From contig CM038463.1 in the NCBI GenBank assembly GCA_021464415.1, positions 5,890,001 to 5,954,000 of the forward strand: a DNA stretch of 64,000 bases, written 5' to 3'. Positions 22,561 to 32,379 of this stretch are shown here, piece by piece; the stretch's first letter is position 1; the number at the start of each line of letters is the position of its first letter. Both the position numbers and the translations under genes were made by a program. This DNA comes from Lonicera japonica. Taxonomy: Eukaryota > Streptophyta > Magnoliopsida > Dipsacales > Caprifoliaceae. The notes below the pieces were generated by a model. That model saw only the letters and a list, made by a program, of their open reading frames with translations, had not been told where the DNA came from and did no database searches.

Positions 22561-25500
22561 TTAACTAAACCAAGGAATTGCTGGATTTGTTTAACATATA
22601 TGAGTTCATCGGGAAACTTCAGTAATTCCTGTGCAACATGGGGTTGGAGCTGGTATTTTCCATCACATATTGTCATTCCAAAAAAATTAATCTTTGTTTA
22701 AGCAATGACCATTTTCTTTTTTGAGAGGATGGTTCCATATTGTGTGACAATTGAATGGAACTGGTTAAGGAACTAGGAATGTGAGGTTTCATCAGGTGAG
22801 TATAGCAAAATGTCATCTATATAGATGATGGCATTTAAAAGCAAAAGTTGAAAGATTTGGATCATGGCTTTCTAGAAATAGGAGGGAGCATTCTTCAAAC
22901 TAAATGGCATGACTGTCCATTAAAAGTGGTGGTTGGGTATGCAAAACGCTGTTTTTGGTCTGTCTTCTGAGTGAATTCCTAACTGCCAAAATTGTACTTT
23001 GAGATCAAACTTTGAAAAAACCTTTGCATGGGAGAGGTGTTGGAACATCGACTTCTTCTATAGGAAAGGGAACTTATCACATGTGAGAAAATGATTCAGC
23101 GGTTGGTAATTGATGACAAGTCTTAGTTTTCCTCTGATTTGCTCTAATCGCTTGTTAAGATAGAATGCTTCACAAGCCCAATGAGAGGAAGTTGGTTCCA
23201 TCAGGTGTTGGCTTTGCAAAGAGTCGAGTTCTTTGATGGGAAGAGCGTAACATTCCTGAGTGGCTTGCTTTAGTGGGGTTAACGTCTTTATTTTTCTTGA
23301 AGGGGAGATAAATGAAGAAGTCAGGGTTTTGCCAAAAGGGTTTAGAACACTTTTGGAGAAACTCTTGATGAGATTCAGCACATGAAGTAGTAATGATACT
23401 TTGCTTGATCTTTTATTTGGCTGCAATGGATGGAATGGGAGTTTTTATGGTTGCCGAAAGGGTTTTCGTGAGATAAAAGTTAGGGACTGCAATCCAGGGT
23501 AAATGAAAACTTTTATAGCTCACTCCATCTTTAGACCAGCGAATATTAAGAATCTTGTGGATCAAATCAAACCTAATGAGAAGGTCCTTGTTTAGCAACT
23601 TTGTTCCATAGCTTAGTGTGTGAAAACAAAATCTAGGAAGAACTGTATATTGATTGACTTGTTAATTTTCTCAATGATAAAAACTTCGCTATTGGTGGCT
23701 CTAAAAAAAACATAACATTTCTTCCAATGTTTTAATGGCAGAATATCAGGGTTGATTACTATATAGGCGACACCAGTATCAAAGTAGGCAATAACTAGTA
23801 TGGGTTTGCCATCGTATTCAATGGTTATGTAAAATTTTGCAGATGGTGAGGGTCTATCTGGGGTAAAGGCAAACAATGGTTCATGTGAACTACCTTGTCA
23901 ACTTGATGTGATTTGGGTGTTGGAAGGTTTTGGCTCAATGTGGCATATTGGTTCAAGGGTTGAGATTTCTGGGATTTCATCAAAATGCGATGAGAGGTCA
24001 TCATCAAATTCTTGAGAGTGAGGAGAATTGTCTTCTGATTCAGTATTAGAATAAGCAATGGAAAAGATAGTCTCTGGGGTTCGTTCATCTTGGAGTGAAA
24101 AGACTAACTCAAGATCAGAACCAATAACTACAGGAGCTAACTGCATGAGATGGAACATGAGCTTATCTTTCTTGGTAGCTTTTGGACAATTCTTTGCAAA
24201 ATGGCGTGGCATATGGCATAAGAAACATTTGTCTGACCGTTTTCCTCGGTACTTTCTTTTCTTTACAAACTTTCATTTTTTCTTTTTCTGAAATAGCTTC
24301 TACTTGGAAGATTTGCGTTCATAGGATTGATCAGATCGCTTGAATTACTTCTTCTTCTTTGAATACGAATAGTCACAAGACTTCTTTTTTTTGCACTTGA
24401 TTTTTAAGTGATCTTTTCTACAGGCATCTGTCAGTTGCTTATTTGTCTTCTTAACTTATTTTAAGAATTTCCTTCGATTGCAGAGACATTCTAAAGCATC
24501 AATAACTAACTCATAGAGTTGGGCAATTGTAACACTCTGCAAACTTCCTTACTTCATTGTCAGGAGCTTGTGAGCTTCTATGCCTAACGGTTCTTGAAAC
24601 GAATTCAGAAAAGCTTGCTTTAGGTTTACATCATCTATACCTCCTATGATATAAAACCTTTTTGACATTCCATTATAATGCTTCTCAATATCTCTTGGTG
24701 AAAACGAACAACACTTTATTTACAGATATTCCTCTCGCGCAATATCTCTATAATGTTTTGGTTGACTAACAAATTCAGTGTAGATATAGCTAAGCATCAC
24801 ATCAATCGTAGCAGATTGCTGCAATTAAAGTTGACGATATTCTCCAAGACTTGAGTACCATTCTTTGAATCTTTCTTTCATTCTAGCAATGAATCTTAAG
24901 ATACATATGGGTAGGCCATAGTACCGACAATCTGTCTAAATCCAAGAGGTGAAACTTGCTGTCATTTCACGCCATTTAGACGCATGGATATCATCAAAGG
25001 TAAAAACCTGGCGATTTTCATTATGCTGACTAATTCCAAATCCAGGGGCTTGCGACTGAGCCACTGAGTGACATTATGAGTTTCCATTTCTTCATTAGGA
25101 TCAACAACTTCAGGATTCTGAGGTTGCTGAGGTGGAACTGGTTGTGCCATAAACAACTCTTCAAAACGGATAAAGGGATCATCAGAAGTGAAAGTGACTG
25201 GTGGGTCATCATCATCTATCTGAGCTAGTTTGGATAGGTTTTTAAGAAATGAGTTAATATAGTTTTCAGGCTAATTTTCTGGAATCATTGGAAACATGTC
25301 TATTGGCTTTGTGGACAAGGCACTAACAGTTGGATCTGGGGTGTGTGTGATTATGGGCGTGGGTGTGGCTACATAGATTGGTGTGGGATTATCAACAGAG
25401 ATGATGGGGTTATAAGGGGCATGAGGATGTGGACCATGAGGACGGTAACTTGGCCTGGATGATGAGAGACTAAATTGGATTCCATGAGCCACTTATAATG

Positions 25501-26295
25501 GTTGAGGCTTAAAGGATCTGGGCAAAGTCCTTTTTGGAGCTGTAGGCCATAAATCCATCATAGATGATGGAGTTTGCGAAGGAGTAGAGTACAACGACTG
25601 CTGCAATGGTAGAGGCACCTGAGGTATCGAAGCCTGTTGTTGTCTTTCTAGATCACGTAACTGTGCTTCTAAATGCTTTTTCTCCTTTTCCTTCTGACTG
25701 ACAATTTGGTTGGCGACAACCGGATCTTTGATTGTAGTTGCCACACAATAGAGTTCTTAATGCAAACTCTGGATTCTTCCTTTTAGTTCATGAATTGTGG
25801 AGTCAAGAGTGGTTATCCTTGTTTCAATACGATCTTGGGATTTGGAAATTTGTGTGAGCATTTTGTTTTGAAAGACTATGTTCTCTACTTGCCAGTTGAG
25901 AGCGGCTTCTACAGCCAGAACTTACTTTAGCTGGCCTTGTGGATTTGTAGAGATAGGATTCTTGACTTTTCAAATATGTTTGGTCCTTTGTTGGGTGTCC
26001 TCAAAATCGTCAAGGCTAGGAAACTTAGCCTTATACTTTGGTGATACAGGATCAAACTTATAACAGGGGATAGGTTTCGGACTAGCAGGCTGATATACAG
26101 TCTTTTACTTGTAACTTGGTTGGATGGGTTTTTGGATATTTGTTTAAGAACTTGTTGGTAATATTGAGAAAGAGCTGGGGGCTTTAAGAGAGTTGGTTTT
26201 GATGGTGCTGGTGGAGGTGAGCAGTTTAAGATTTCTGATAGGGGCTTAATAGTGTCATCCTTGTAAATGATAAAGAAATCAAATTCACTAGAAGG
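22561..26295 (-). mobile_element. Inverted partial second copy of the pararetrovirus
   Basis: On the minus strand, 26,295 down to 22,600 repeats the forward copy from about 16,905 to 20,600: coat region, zinc knuckle (about 24,190-24,230), protease (about 23,760-23,810, with Asp-Thr-Gly kept) and the first half of RT. It differs by scattered substitutions and by its own stops. Most movement protein, RNase H and promoter sequences are absent. The two copies meet near 22,560-22,610, converging at their RT ends. Confidence 0.85.
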
Positions 26296-26873
26296 TTATA
26301 GTTTGTCATGTAGACAAACAACTTAGGATGTTTATCTGCAAACAAACATTTTTAACACTTATTTTTCAATATTTACCGACTTTTGATCATTCTGAAATTT
26401 TGTGGGTTGGTTAATAATAGCACAAGGAGTAACATACTCAAAAATCAACTTGATTCGACACCTGGATTTCCAAGAATTCAAAGAACTGGGAGTCCGTATC
26501 GAGAAATCAAATGGAGGCCTTCCCTATGTTCAAAAAAGCTAAAACCTTGTCAGTATGTAGGTTTTATCATGGTTAACAACATATTAAAAACTTGAATCGA
26601 TGTAATGTGTTGTTTGGTTGGAATTGCAAAAACTGTTGCAAGATAAATAAAGTTTGTCCGCAGACAAACATCAATAATTTGTCCAAAAAACAAACACTAA
26701 GTGTTTGTCTGTAGACAAGCATTTCTTGGCTAAACTAATTAATTCTATATAGATATAAATACACCTGCACAGACCCCATTTAAAGCATCAGTCAGCTCTA
26801 GGACTTCGGGAACAGTGCTCTAAAATAGTATTATACTATTTTCAAGGCTCTCAGGTATTTTTTTATCTCAGAG

Positions 26874-27074
26874 ACTCTCCCCCACTCAGCAGATTAACAA
26901 CCCTCAGCCTTTATCCTAACTAGCAGGAATTCTCATTTCCCTAGCAAATCATCAATCATTATACCCCCTCAGCAGATCACCAGCTCTTAGCCTTTATCCT
27001 AGCCAGTGAGAATTCTCATTTCCTTAGTAGACCATCAATCATCATGTCCCCAGCAGACATTCACCATCTTACAC
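26874..27074 (+). other. Internal remnant of element A before the tandem arrays
   Basis: Two degenerate direct repeats of about 100 bp: CTCAGCAGATTAACAACCCTCAGCCTTTATCCTA...TTCTCATTTCC recurs from about 26,965 as CTCAGCAGATCACCAGCTC...TTCTCATTTCC. Likely the first, diverged units of the 3' untranslated repeats. Confidence 0.5.
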
Positions 27075-27690
27075 ACCTTGCTAAAGCAGGGGGCTTACCC
27101 CTCTACGTTGTCCACCCACTTCGCTAAAGTAGGGGGCTCACCCCTCTACGCGGTCTCACACATTTCCCTAAAGCAGGGGCTCACCCATCTACGTGGTCTT
27201 ACACATTTCCCTAAAGCAGGGGGCTTACCCCTCTACACGGTCTACACACTTCGCTAAAGCAGGGGGCTCACCCGTCTACGCGGCCTCACACATTTCTCTA
27301 AAGCAGGGGGCTCATCCCTCTACACGGTCCACACATTCGCTAAAGCAAGGGTCTCACCCCTCCATATGGTCCACACAGTTCGCTAAAGCAGGGGGGCTCA
27401 CCCCTCTACGCGGTTTCACACATTCGCTAAAGTAGTGGGCTTACCCCTCTACGTGGTCCACACATTTCGCGAAAGCAGGGGGCTGGCCCCTCTACGCGGT
27501 CTCACATATTTCGCAAAAGAAGGGGGCTCACCCCTCTACAATATCCACATATTTCGCAAAAGCAAGGGGCTCACCCCTCTACACGATCCACACACTTCGC
27601 TAAAGCAGGGGGCTCACCCCTCTACGCGGTCCACACACTTCCATAAAGTTAAGGGCTCACCCCTCTACGCAGTTCAAACACAACAAAAGA
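27075..27690 (+). repeat. Tandem array A1 (~45-bp unit, ~13-14 copies) in element A
   Basis: Unit near TTCGCTAAAGCAGGGGGCTC followed by ACCCCTCTACGCGGTCCACACA. Successive AAGCAGGGGG landmarks are about 45 bp apart (for example 27,255 and 27,300). Each unit has an AGGGG...CACCCCT inverted pair. Long open frames across it are a by-product of the repeat. Confidence 0.9.
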
Positions 27691-27706
27691 ATGAAAATCG
27701 TTGATT

Positions 27707-28465
27707 GAACCGTCCTTGCCTGTAGGAGTATATCAACTCAACATCAAATCATAATTGTTAACAGAACCTCCTTACCTGTGGGACTACATCAGCTTAACAA
27801 ATAGCAAATCGTTGACATAACCATCCTTGCCTGGAGGAGTACACTCAGCCCAACTCCGAATCAGAATTATTAACGGAACCATCCTTGCCTATGAAAGTAC
27901 ATCAATTTATTAAAATAATCAATCATTGACAAGAACTGTCCCCGCCTGTAGGAGTACATTAGCTCAATATCGAATCAAAATTGTTAACGGAACCGTCACT
28001 GCCTGTGAGAGTACATCAGTTTAACAAAATCATTGACAGAACCGTTCCTGCCTGTGAGAGTACATTAGCTCAACACCAAAATTAGAATTGTTAAAGTAAC
28101 CATCCCTGCATGTGGGAGTACATTAGTTTAAAAAAATTGTTGACATAACTGTCCTTACTTGTAGGAGTATATCAGCTCAACACCTAAATCAGAATTGTTA
28201 ACGGAATCGTCCCTGACTATGGGAGTACTTCAATTTAAAAATAATAATAAATAATTGACAGAATAATCCCTGCCTATGGGAGTACATCAGCTCAACATTA
28301 GAGTTAGAATGGTTAACGGAACCCTCCCTGCCTGTGGGAGTAAATTAGTTTAACAAATAGCGAATCATTGACAGAACTTTCCCTGCCTGTGGGAGTACAT
28401 CAGTTCAACACAAGAATGAGCTGACAGAACCATCCCTGCCAGTGGGAGTACAGCAGATCAAAATT
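27707..28465 (+). repeat. Tandem array A2 (~57-bp unit, alternating dimers) in element A
   Basis: Units start GAACC(G/A)TCCCTGCCTGTGGG at 27,707, 27,764, 27,818, 27,876, 27,933, 27,990 and so on (54-58 bp). Two unit types alternate: one ends AATCAGAATTGTTAACG, the other AACAAAATAGCAAATCATTGACAG, giving a higher-order dimer of about 114 bp repeated six to seven times. Confidence 0.9.
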
Positions 28466-28645
28466 ACAGTAGCACAGGACATGTCTTGAATAGTCCAGAA
28501 ATCACACATCCATCCCCAGCAGAGATAAATAGCATAGCATGACATTATTTGCATGGCATTATTTTCAAAATAGCACATAGGATTCATGCGAGTGTCACAA
28601 AATAATGCGTTCTCATTATCAACCTAGTTTTTTTTGCTTTACAAA

Positions 28646-28667
28646 GAACCTAGGCCGAGAGGGTCGG
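28646..28667 (+). other. Polypurine tract of element A
   Basis: ACCTAGGCCGAGAGGGTCGG immediately precedes the TGAACACC start of the 3' LTR. The equivalent CTAGGCTGAGAGAGTCTG precedes the LTR at 58,153. Confidence 0.5.
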
Positions 28668-30999
28668 TGAACACCTCATTTTGTGACCCTCACAAAAATC
28701 CCGATCTCTAAGGAAATGAGTACGCATGCATGCATGAGTATTCCTAGATACATATATACTATCTACATGTGATACAGGTTAGAGAAGGAAGCCAAAAGGA
28801 CACCCGAATAAGAAGTTACAATAATTACCAAAAACTGTCGAAATTAAAAACCGTCAAATCCTATGGAAGCTTGTGTAAGGAGAGTTCCAATTTATGATCA
28901 TCCTTAAACTTTAGGGGTTATTAGGCATTGTGGTAAGGAGAAAAATACTCAAAAATCAACTCGATCCAATGGTCTGATCTCCAGAATTCAAAAAATTGGG
29001 AGTTCACTTCATATAATCAAAAGAAGACCTTCCCGAAGTCCAAATGAGCTCAAATTTGGCCAGTAGACATGTTGTATTATGGGGAATAACATGATGAAAA
29101 ATCAGATAGATCCAATAATCTGTTTGACAGAAATTACAAAAATCGACAAATTACATGTTTGTTATGTAGACAAACATCCTAGGATGTTTGTAGACAAACA
29201 TTTTCCACACTGATTTTTGTTGATTTTTGCATATCAATTCTTTCCCACTTTTGATCATCCTGAAATTTTATGGGTTGGTAAATAATACCACAGGGAGTAA
29301 CATACTAAAACATCTGCTCGATCCGACAGCTGAATTCTCGGGAATTCAAATCATCGGGAGTTCATCTCAGGAAATCAAACGGTGGCCTTCCCGATGTCCA
29401 AAAAATATAATATTTGGTCAGTGGTTGTGTTTTATCATGGTAAACAACATAATACAAAATTGGATCAATCCGATGTGTCTTTTGGCCGAAATTGCAAAGA
29501 CCATCACATGATGGATAATGTTTATCCACAAGCATTTTCCACACCGATTTTTGCCAATTTTTTGCGTATTGATACTTTTCAAATTATGATAATCCTAAAA
29601 TTTGGGAGTTATTAAATAATACCACAGGGAGTATCATACTCAAAATTCAACTCGATCCGACGATTGGATTCCCGGGAATTTAAAAAATTAGGAGTTCATT
29701 TTGAAAAATCAAACATAGGCCTTCCCGATGTCCAAAAAATATTAAATTTCATCCATATGTAGGTTTTATCATGGGCAGAAACAAATTAAAAAATTGGATC
29801 AATTCGATGTGTCATTTGGCTGGAATTGCAAAAACCGTCACGGGGTGAATAAAGTTTGTCCACAAGAAAAACTTCAATAGTTTGTCCACAAGACACACAA
29901 ACTGTTTGTCTTGTAGACAAACTTTGTAAGATGTTTGTCTTGTGGACAAACATTTCCTGGCCCAGCCCATTAATTCTACACATATAAATACACCTGCGCA
30001 GACTCCATTCAATGCATCAGTCAGCTCTGGGATTTCGGAACAGTGCTCTAAAATAGTATTATACTATTTTTAAGGCTCTTTGGTATTTTTTATCTCAGTT
30101 CGGCTTTAATTTTTTATATGTCTGTATTTTATCAGTTACAATATATCAATCGCATGTAAAAATTTCTATTTATCTCAAAATCAGTATAGATTTTATGTTT
30201 AAACCCCATTTTCAAAACCAAAGGTGTAGAACGAGTTGAAACCATTTTTTTCAACTTATTTTATTAGTCAATTTTATAAAATTCTAGTTTTATCAGTCTC
30301 GATTTACAAAGGAATCAATACACGTTTGTACCTGGTTTAATTTATAAATCGCGGTGCTTATCGAAATATGGAATATGAGAGTATTGAATTCGTCAATGCC
30401 AGTTTAAGTAATTAAATTGTATTACACTATTGACGAACAAATCTCGAGGATTGTTGGATATCCAACTCCAAATCGAATTAGCTTCCGAAAAGCCTTAAAT
30501 CTTACCAAAAATACCTATTTTACTAACTACCATTTTCAAAATCATCTTCCAAATCACGCACACTAATTTTTAAAGTCAAAGGGCAAAATACGAAGCACAT
30601 GGTTTTCATCCCCACCCCAAAATTTTGTTTTCCTAAAATTATGGGCTGATATATGATAACGTTAACAAGCATGCGAATTTTCGATTATAATTACACGTAT
30701 ATCCTACTCAAAGATAGAAAGGGCGAATTGGGTGCTTAACACCTTCCCGATTCATAACTTAATCTTCGAACCTTCGAATCAATTGGTTTTGTATTAATTA
30801 TATTTAAGAGGTCGTTTAATTCATAAATGTTCATCTTTCACACAGACTTTTGTTTGTTTACTAAAATAAACTAGGGACTCTTATTTCCTTTACAAACTGT
30901 CACCTTTTCTTAATACAAAATGAACCTTTTTTCAAATAAACTGGGAAACCGGAAGAATCTCAGCCAAGGGGGCCGAGCTCGAAAGCACGGGTTCTTACA
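28668..30999 (+). repeat. 3' LTR of element A (2332 bp)
   Basis: Starts TGAACACCTC and ends GGGTTCTTACA, followed by the target duplication CCAAG. Promoter-like TATAAATACACCTGCGCA near 29,984. Around 29,855-29,960 it carries several hairpin motifs of the type GTTTGTC-TTGTAGACAAAC. No coding region. Confidence 0.85.
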
Positions 31000-31004
31000 C
31001 CAAG

Positions 31005-31472
31005 CTCACACTAAAAATGGAGGAAAATTTGAAAATAGAGATAAAGAAGTCTCGTAGATTCAATGTTCACGAATCCTTCCCTGGTGAGTATAAGGTAAGA
31101 TCTGAATTTTCATATTTAGTGGACCTGAATGCACACACATGTTCTTGCTTTAATGGTAGATCAATTGTTTCCCTTGTCCCCACACTCTTACTGCCATATA
31201 GAAATATCCGAACAGGGACATTTAGAATTTTGTTGACTACGTATTTCACATCATTTCCTTCAGGAAGTCGTACAGTTTCCCTTTCATCAAGTAAGCAATG
31301 TGGATGAATCTGCCTTAGAGTTTACAGCCAGCTACATATTTCCTCCCACTACATAGGGGCCACCGGGTAAGCATAGGAGCAAAAGGTTAAAGTCAAGGGG
31401 TGATAAAAAAAGCCAATTACTTGCAGCCGCTGTTATGAGAAGGGCAGCCATAACAGGCTTACTTGTACATAG
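31005..31472 (+). pseudogene. MULE-1 transposase, C-terminal part (SWIM zinc finger and zinc knuckle)
   Basis: Continues the transposase after the element A insertion: KMEENLKIEIKKSRRFNVHES and SYLVDLNAHTCSCFNG give the first half of the SWIM zinc finger (C-S-C). The C-x-H half is frameshifted. Then YSFPIKQVSNVDES-like sequence, GPPGKHRSKRLKSRGD, and a CCHC-like knuckle CSRCYEKGSHNRLTC at 31,422-31,466 followed by a stop at 31,470-31,472. All in the order expected for plant MULE transposases. At least three frame changes. Confidence 0.85.
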
Positions 31473-31699
31473 GCTATTGACTAGCATCATCAGGTCAATT
31501 GGATTATATTTGTTGGTCATTGTAAAGTGATAAATTAGATTGTAGGTGTTAATCAAGATTAATTTTGTCATTGTTGTTATCATTAATAATTAAACTAGTT
31601 GAATTATTTTTACGGCTTGTATTTGTTTCTTTTTGTTTCTATGCAGCATATCACGCAACCAACTTCTTTTATTATTTTGAATTTTTGCATGCTATTTAC

Positions 31700-32130
31700 C
31701 ATATTTGAAACAAGGCAATGCCAGAATTACTAATGTCAGTAATCCAGATTGCTGGGGCATATAATCCAGAATATTGTCCCTAGTAATCCAAGTTGCTGGT
31801 GCAGTAATGGATTACTGGGGCCAGTAATTCAGATTGTTGGCCCCAATAATCCGTTTAGTGGGGCCAGTAATTCAAGTTGCTGGGGCCAGTAATCTAAGTT
31901 GTTATTGCCAGTAATCTAGATTACTGGGGCCAGTAATCCAAGTTGCTGGTACAATAATGGATTACTGGGGCCAGTAATCCAAGTTACTGGTGCTAGTGAT
32001 CCAAATTACTGTAGTCAGTGTTCCAAATTACTGGGGCCAATAATCCAAGTTGTTGGGGGAAGTAATGGATTACTGGGGCCAGTAATCCATTGGATCACAC
32101 TAGAAAGAAAGATATTACTGGGGGGGGAGT
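31700..32130. repeat. Hairpin minisatellite array 2 (MULE-1), between transposase and ULP1 genes
   Basis: About 18 copies of the CCAGTAATCC / ATTACTGGGG unit between the stop of the transposase and the end of the convergent ULP1-like gene. Ends with GGGGGGGGAGTAATCC variants. Confidence 0.9.
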
Positions 32131-32379
32131 AATCCGTTGCAAATGAACAAAAAAGAATAAATTCCCTGGGGGGAGTAACCCATTGCAACCAAACAAAACC
32201 AAAAAAATTAGACTAGAAAAAGAGGGAATTATTCATAAATTTCAAAAATTATTCATTACAAAAAAATTATTCACAATCATTTACACCATTATCCACAATC
32301 TTTTAAATTGATGTCAATAGCATTTACACCATCAATCCCCACACATATTATTACCATGGTTCACTCTGATGCTCTAAGG

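Larger units (their letters stand above)
13065..26873 (+). repeat. 5' LTR of element A, in three pieces
   Basis: Pieces at 13,065-13,149, 14,557-15,057 and 26,296-26,873 follow the 3' LTR in order. Landmarks shared with 28,668-30,080 include ACACCTCATTTTG, GCCAAAAGGACACC, GTTATTAGGCAT, GTAACATACTC and ATTATACTATTTT. After TTTTTTATCTCAG (26,873) the match stops, so the last ~900 bp of the LTR and the primer-binding site are missing. TATA-like TATAAATACACC near 26,753 marks the likely transcription start region. Confidence 0.8.
13065..30999 (+). mobile_element. LTR retrotransposon A (Tat-like, non-coding remnant) with nested insertions
   Basis: Inserted into the MULE-1 transposase with a perfect 5-bp duplication CCAAG (13,060-13,064 and 31,000-31,004). 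Joining the flanks restores the transposase frame into MEENLK. The 5' LTR starts TCAGAACACCTC and the 3' LTR (28,668-30,999) starts TGAACACCTC and ends CGGGTTCTTACA. No gag-pol remains. Two tandem arrays lie just 5' of the polypurine tract; tandem arrays in the 3' untranslated region are known from the Tat/Ogre lineage of Ty3 elements, which with the 2.3-kb LTR is the basis of the lineage guess. Its 5' LTR contains a solo LTR and a pararetrovirus insertion. Confidence 0.8.

Noticed and set aside
27006..27704. Repetitive protein genes over the 45-bp array
   Set aside because: Open frames result from the repeat unit; no start context, homology or gene structure.
27075..28465. Regular repeats resembling a CRISPR array
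   Set aside because: Units are directly adjacent with no unique spacers, lie inside a plant LTR element, and no cas genes exist here.
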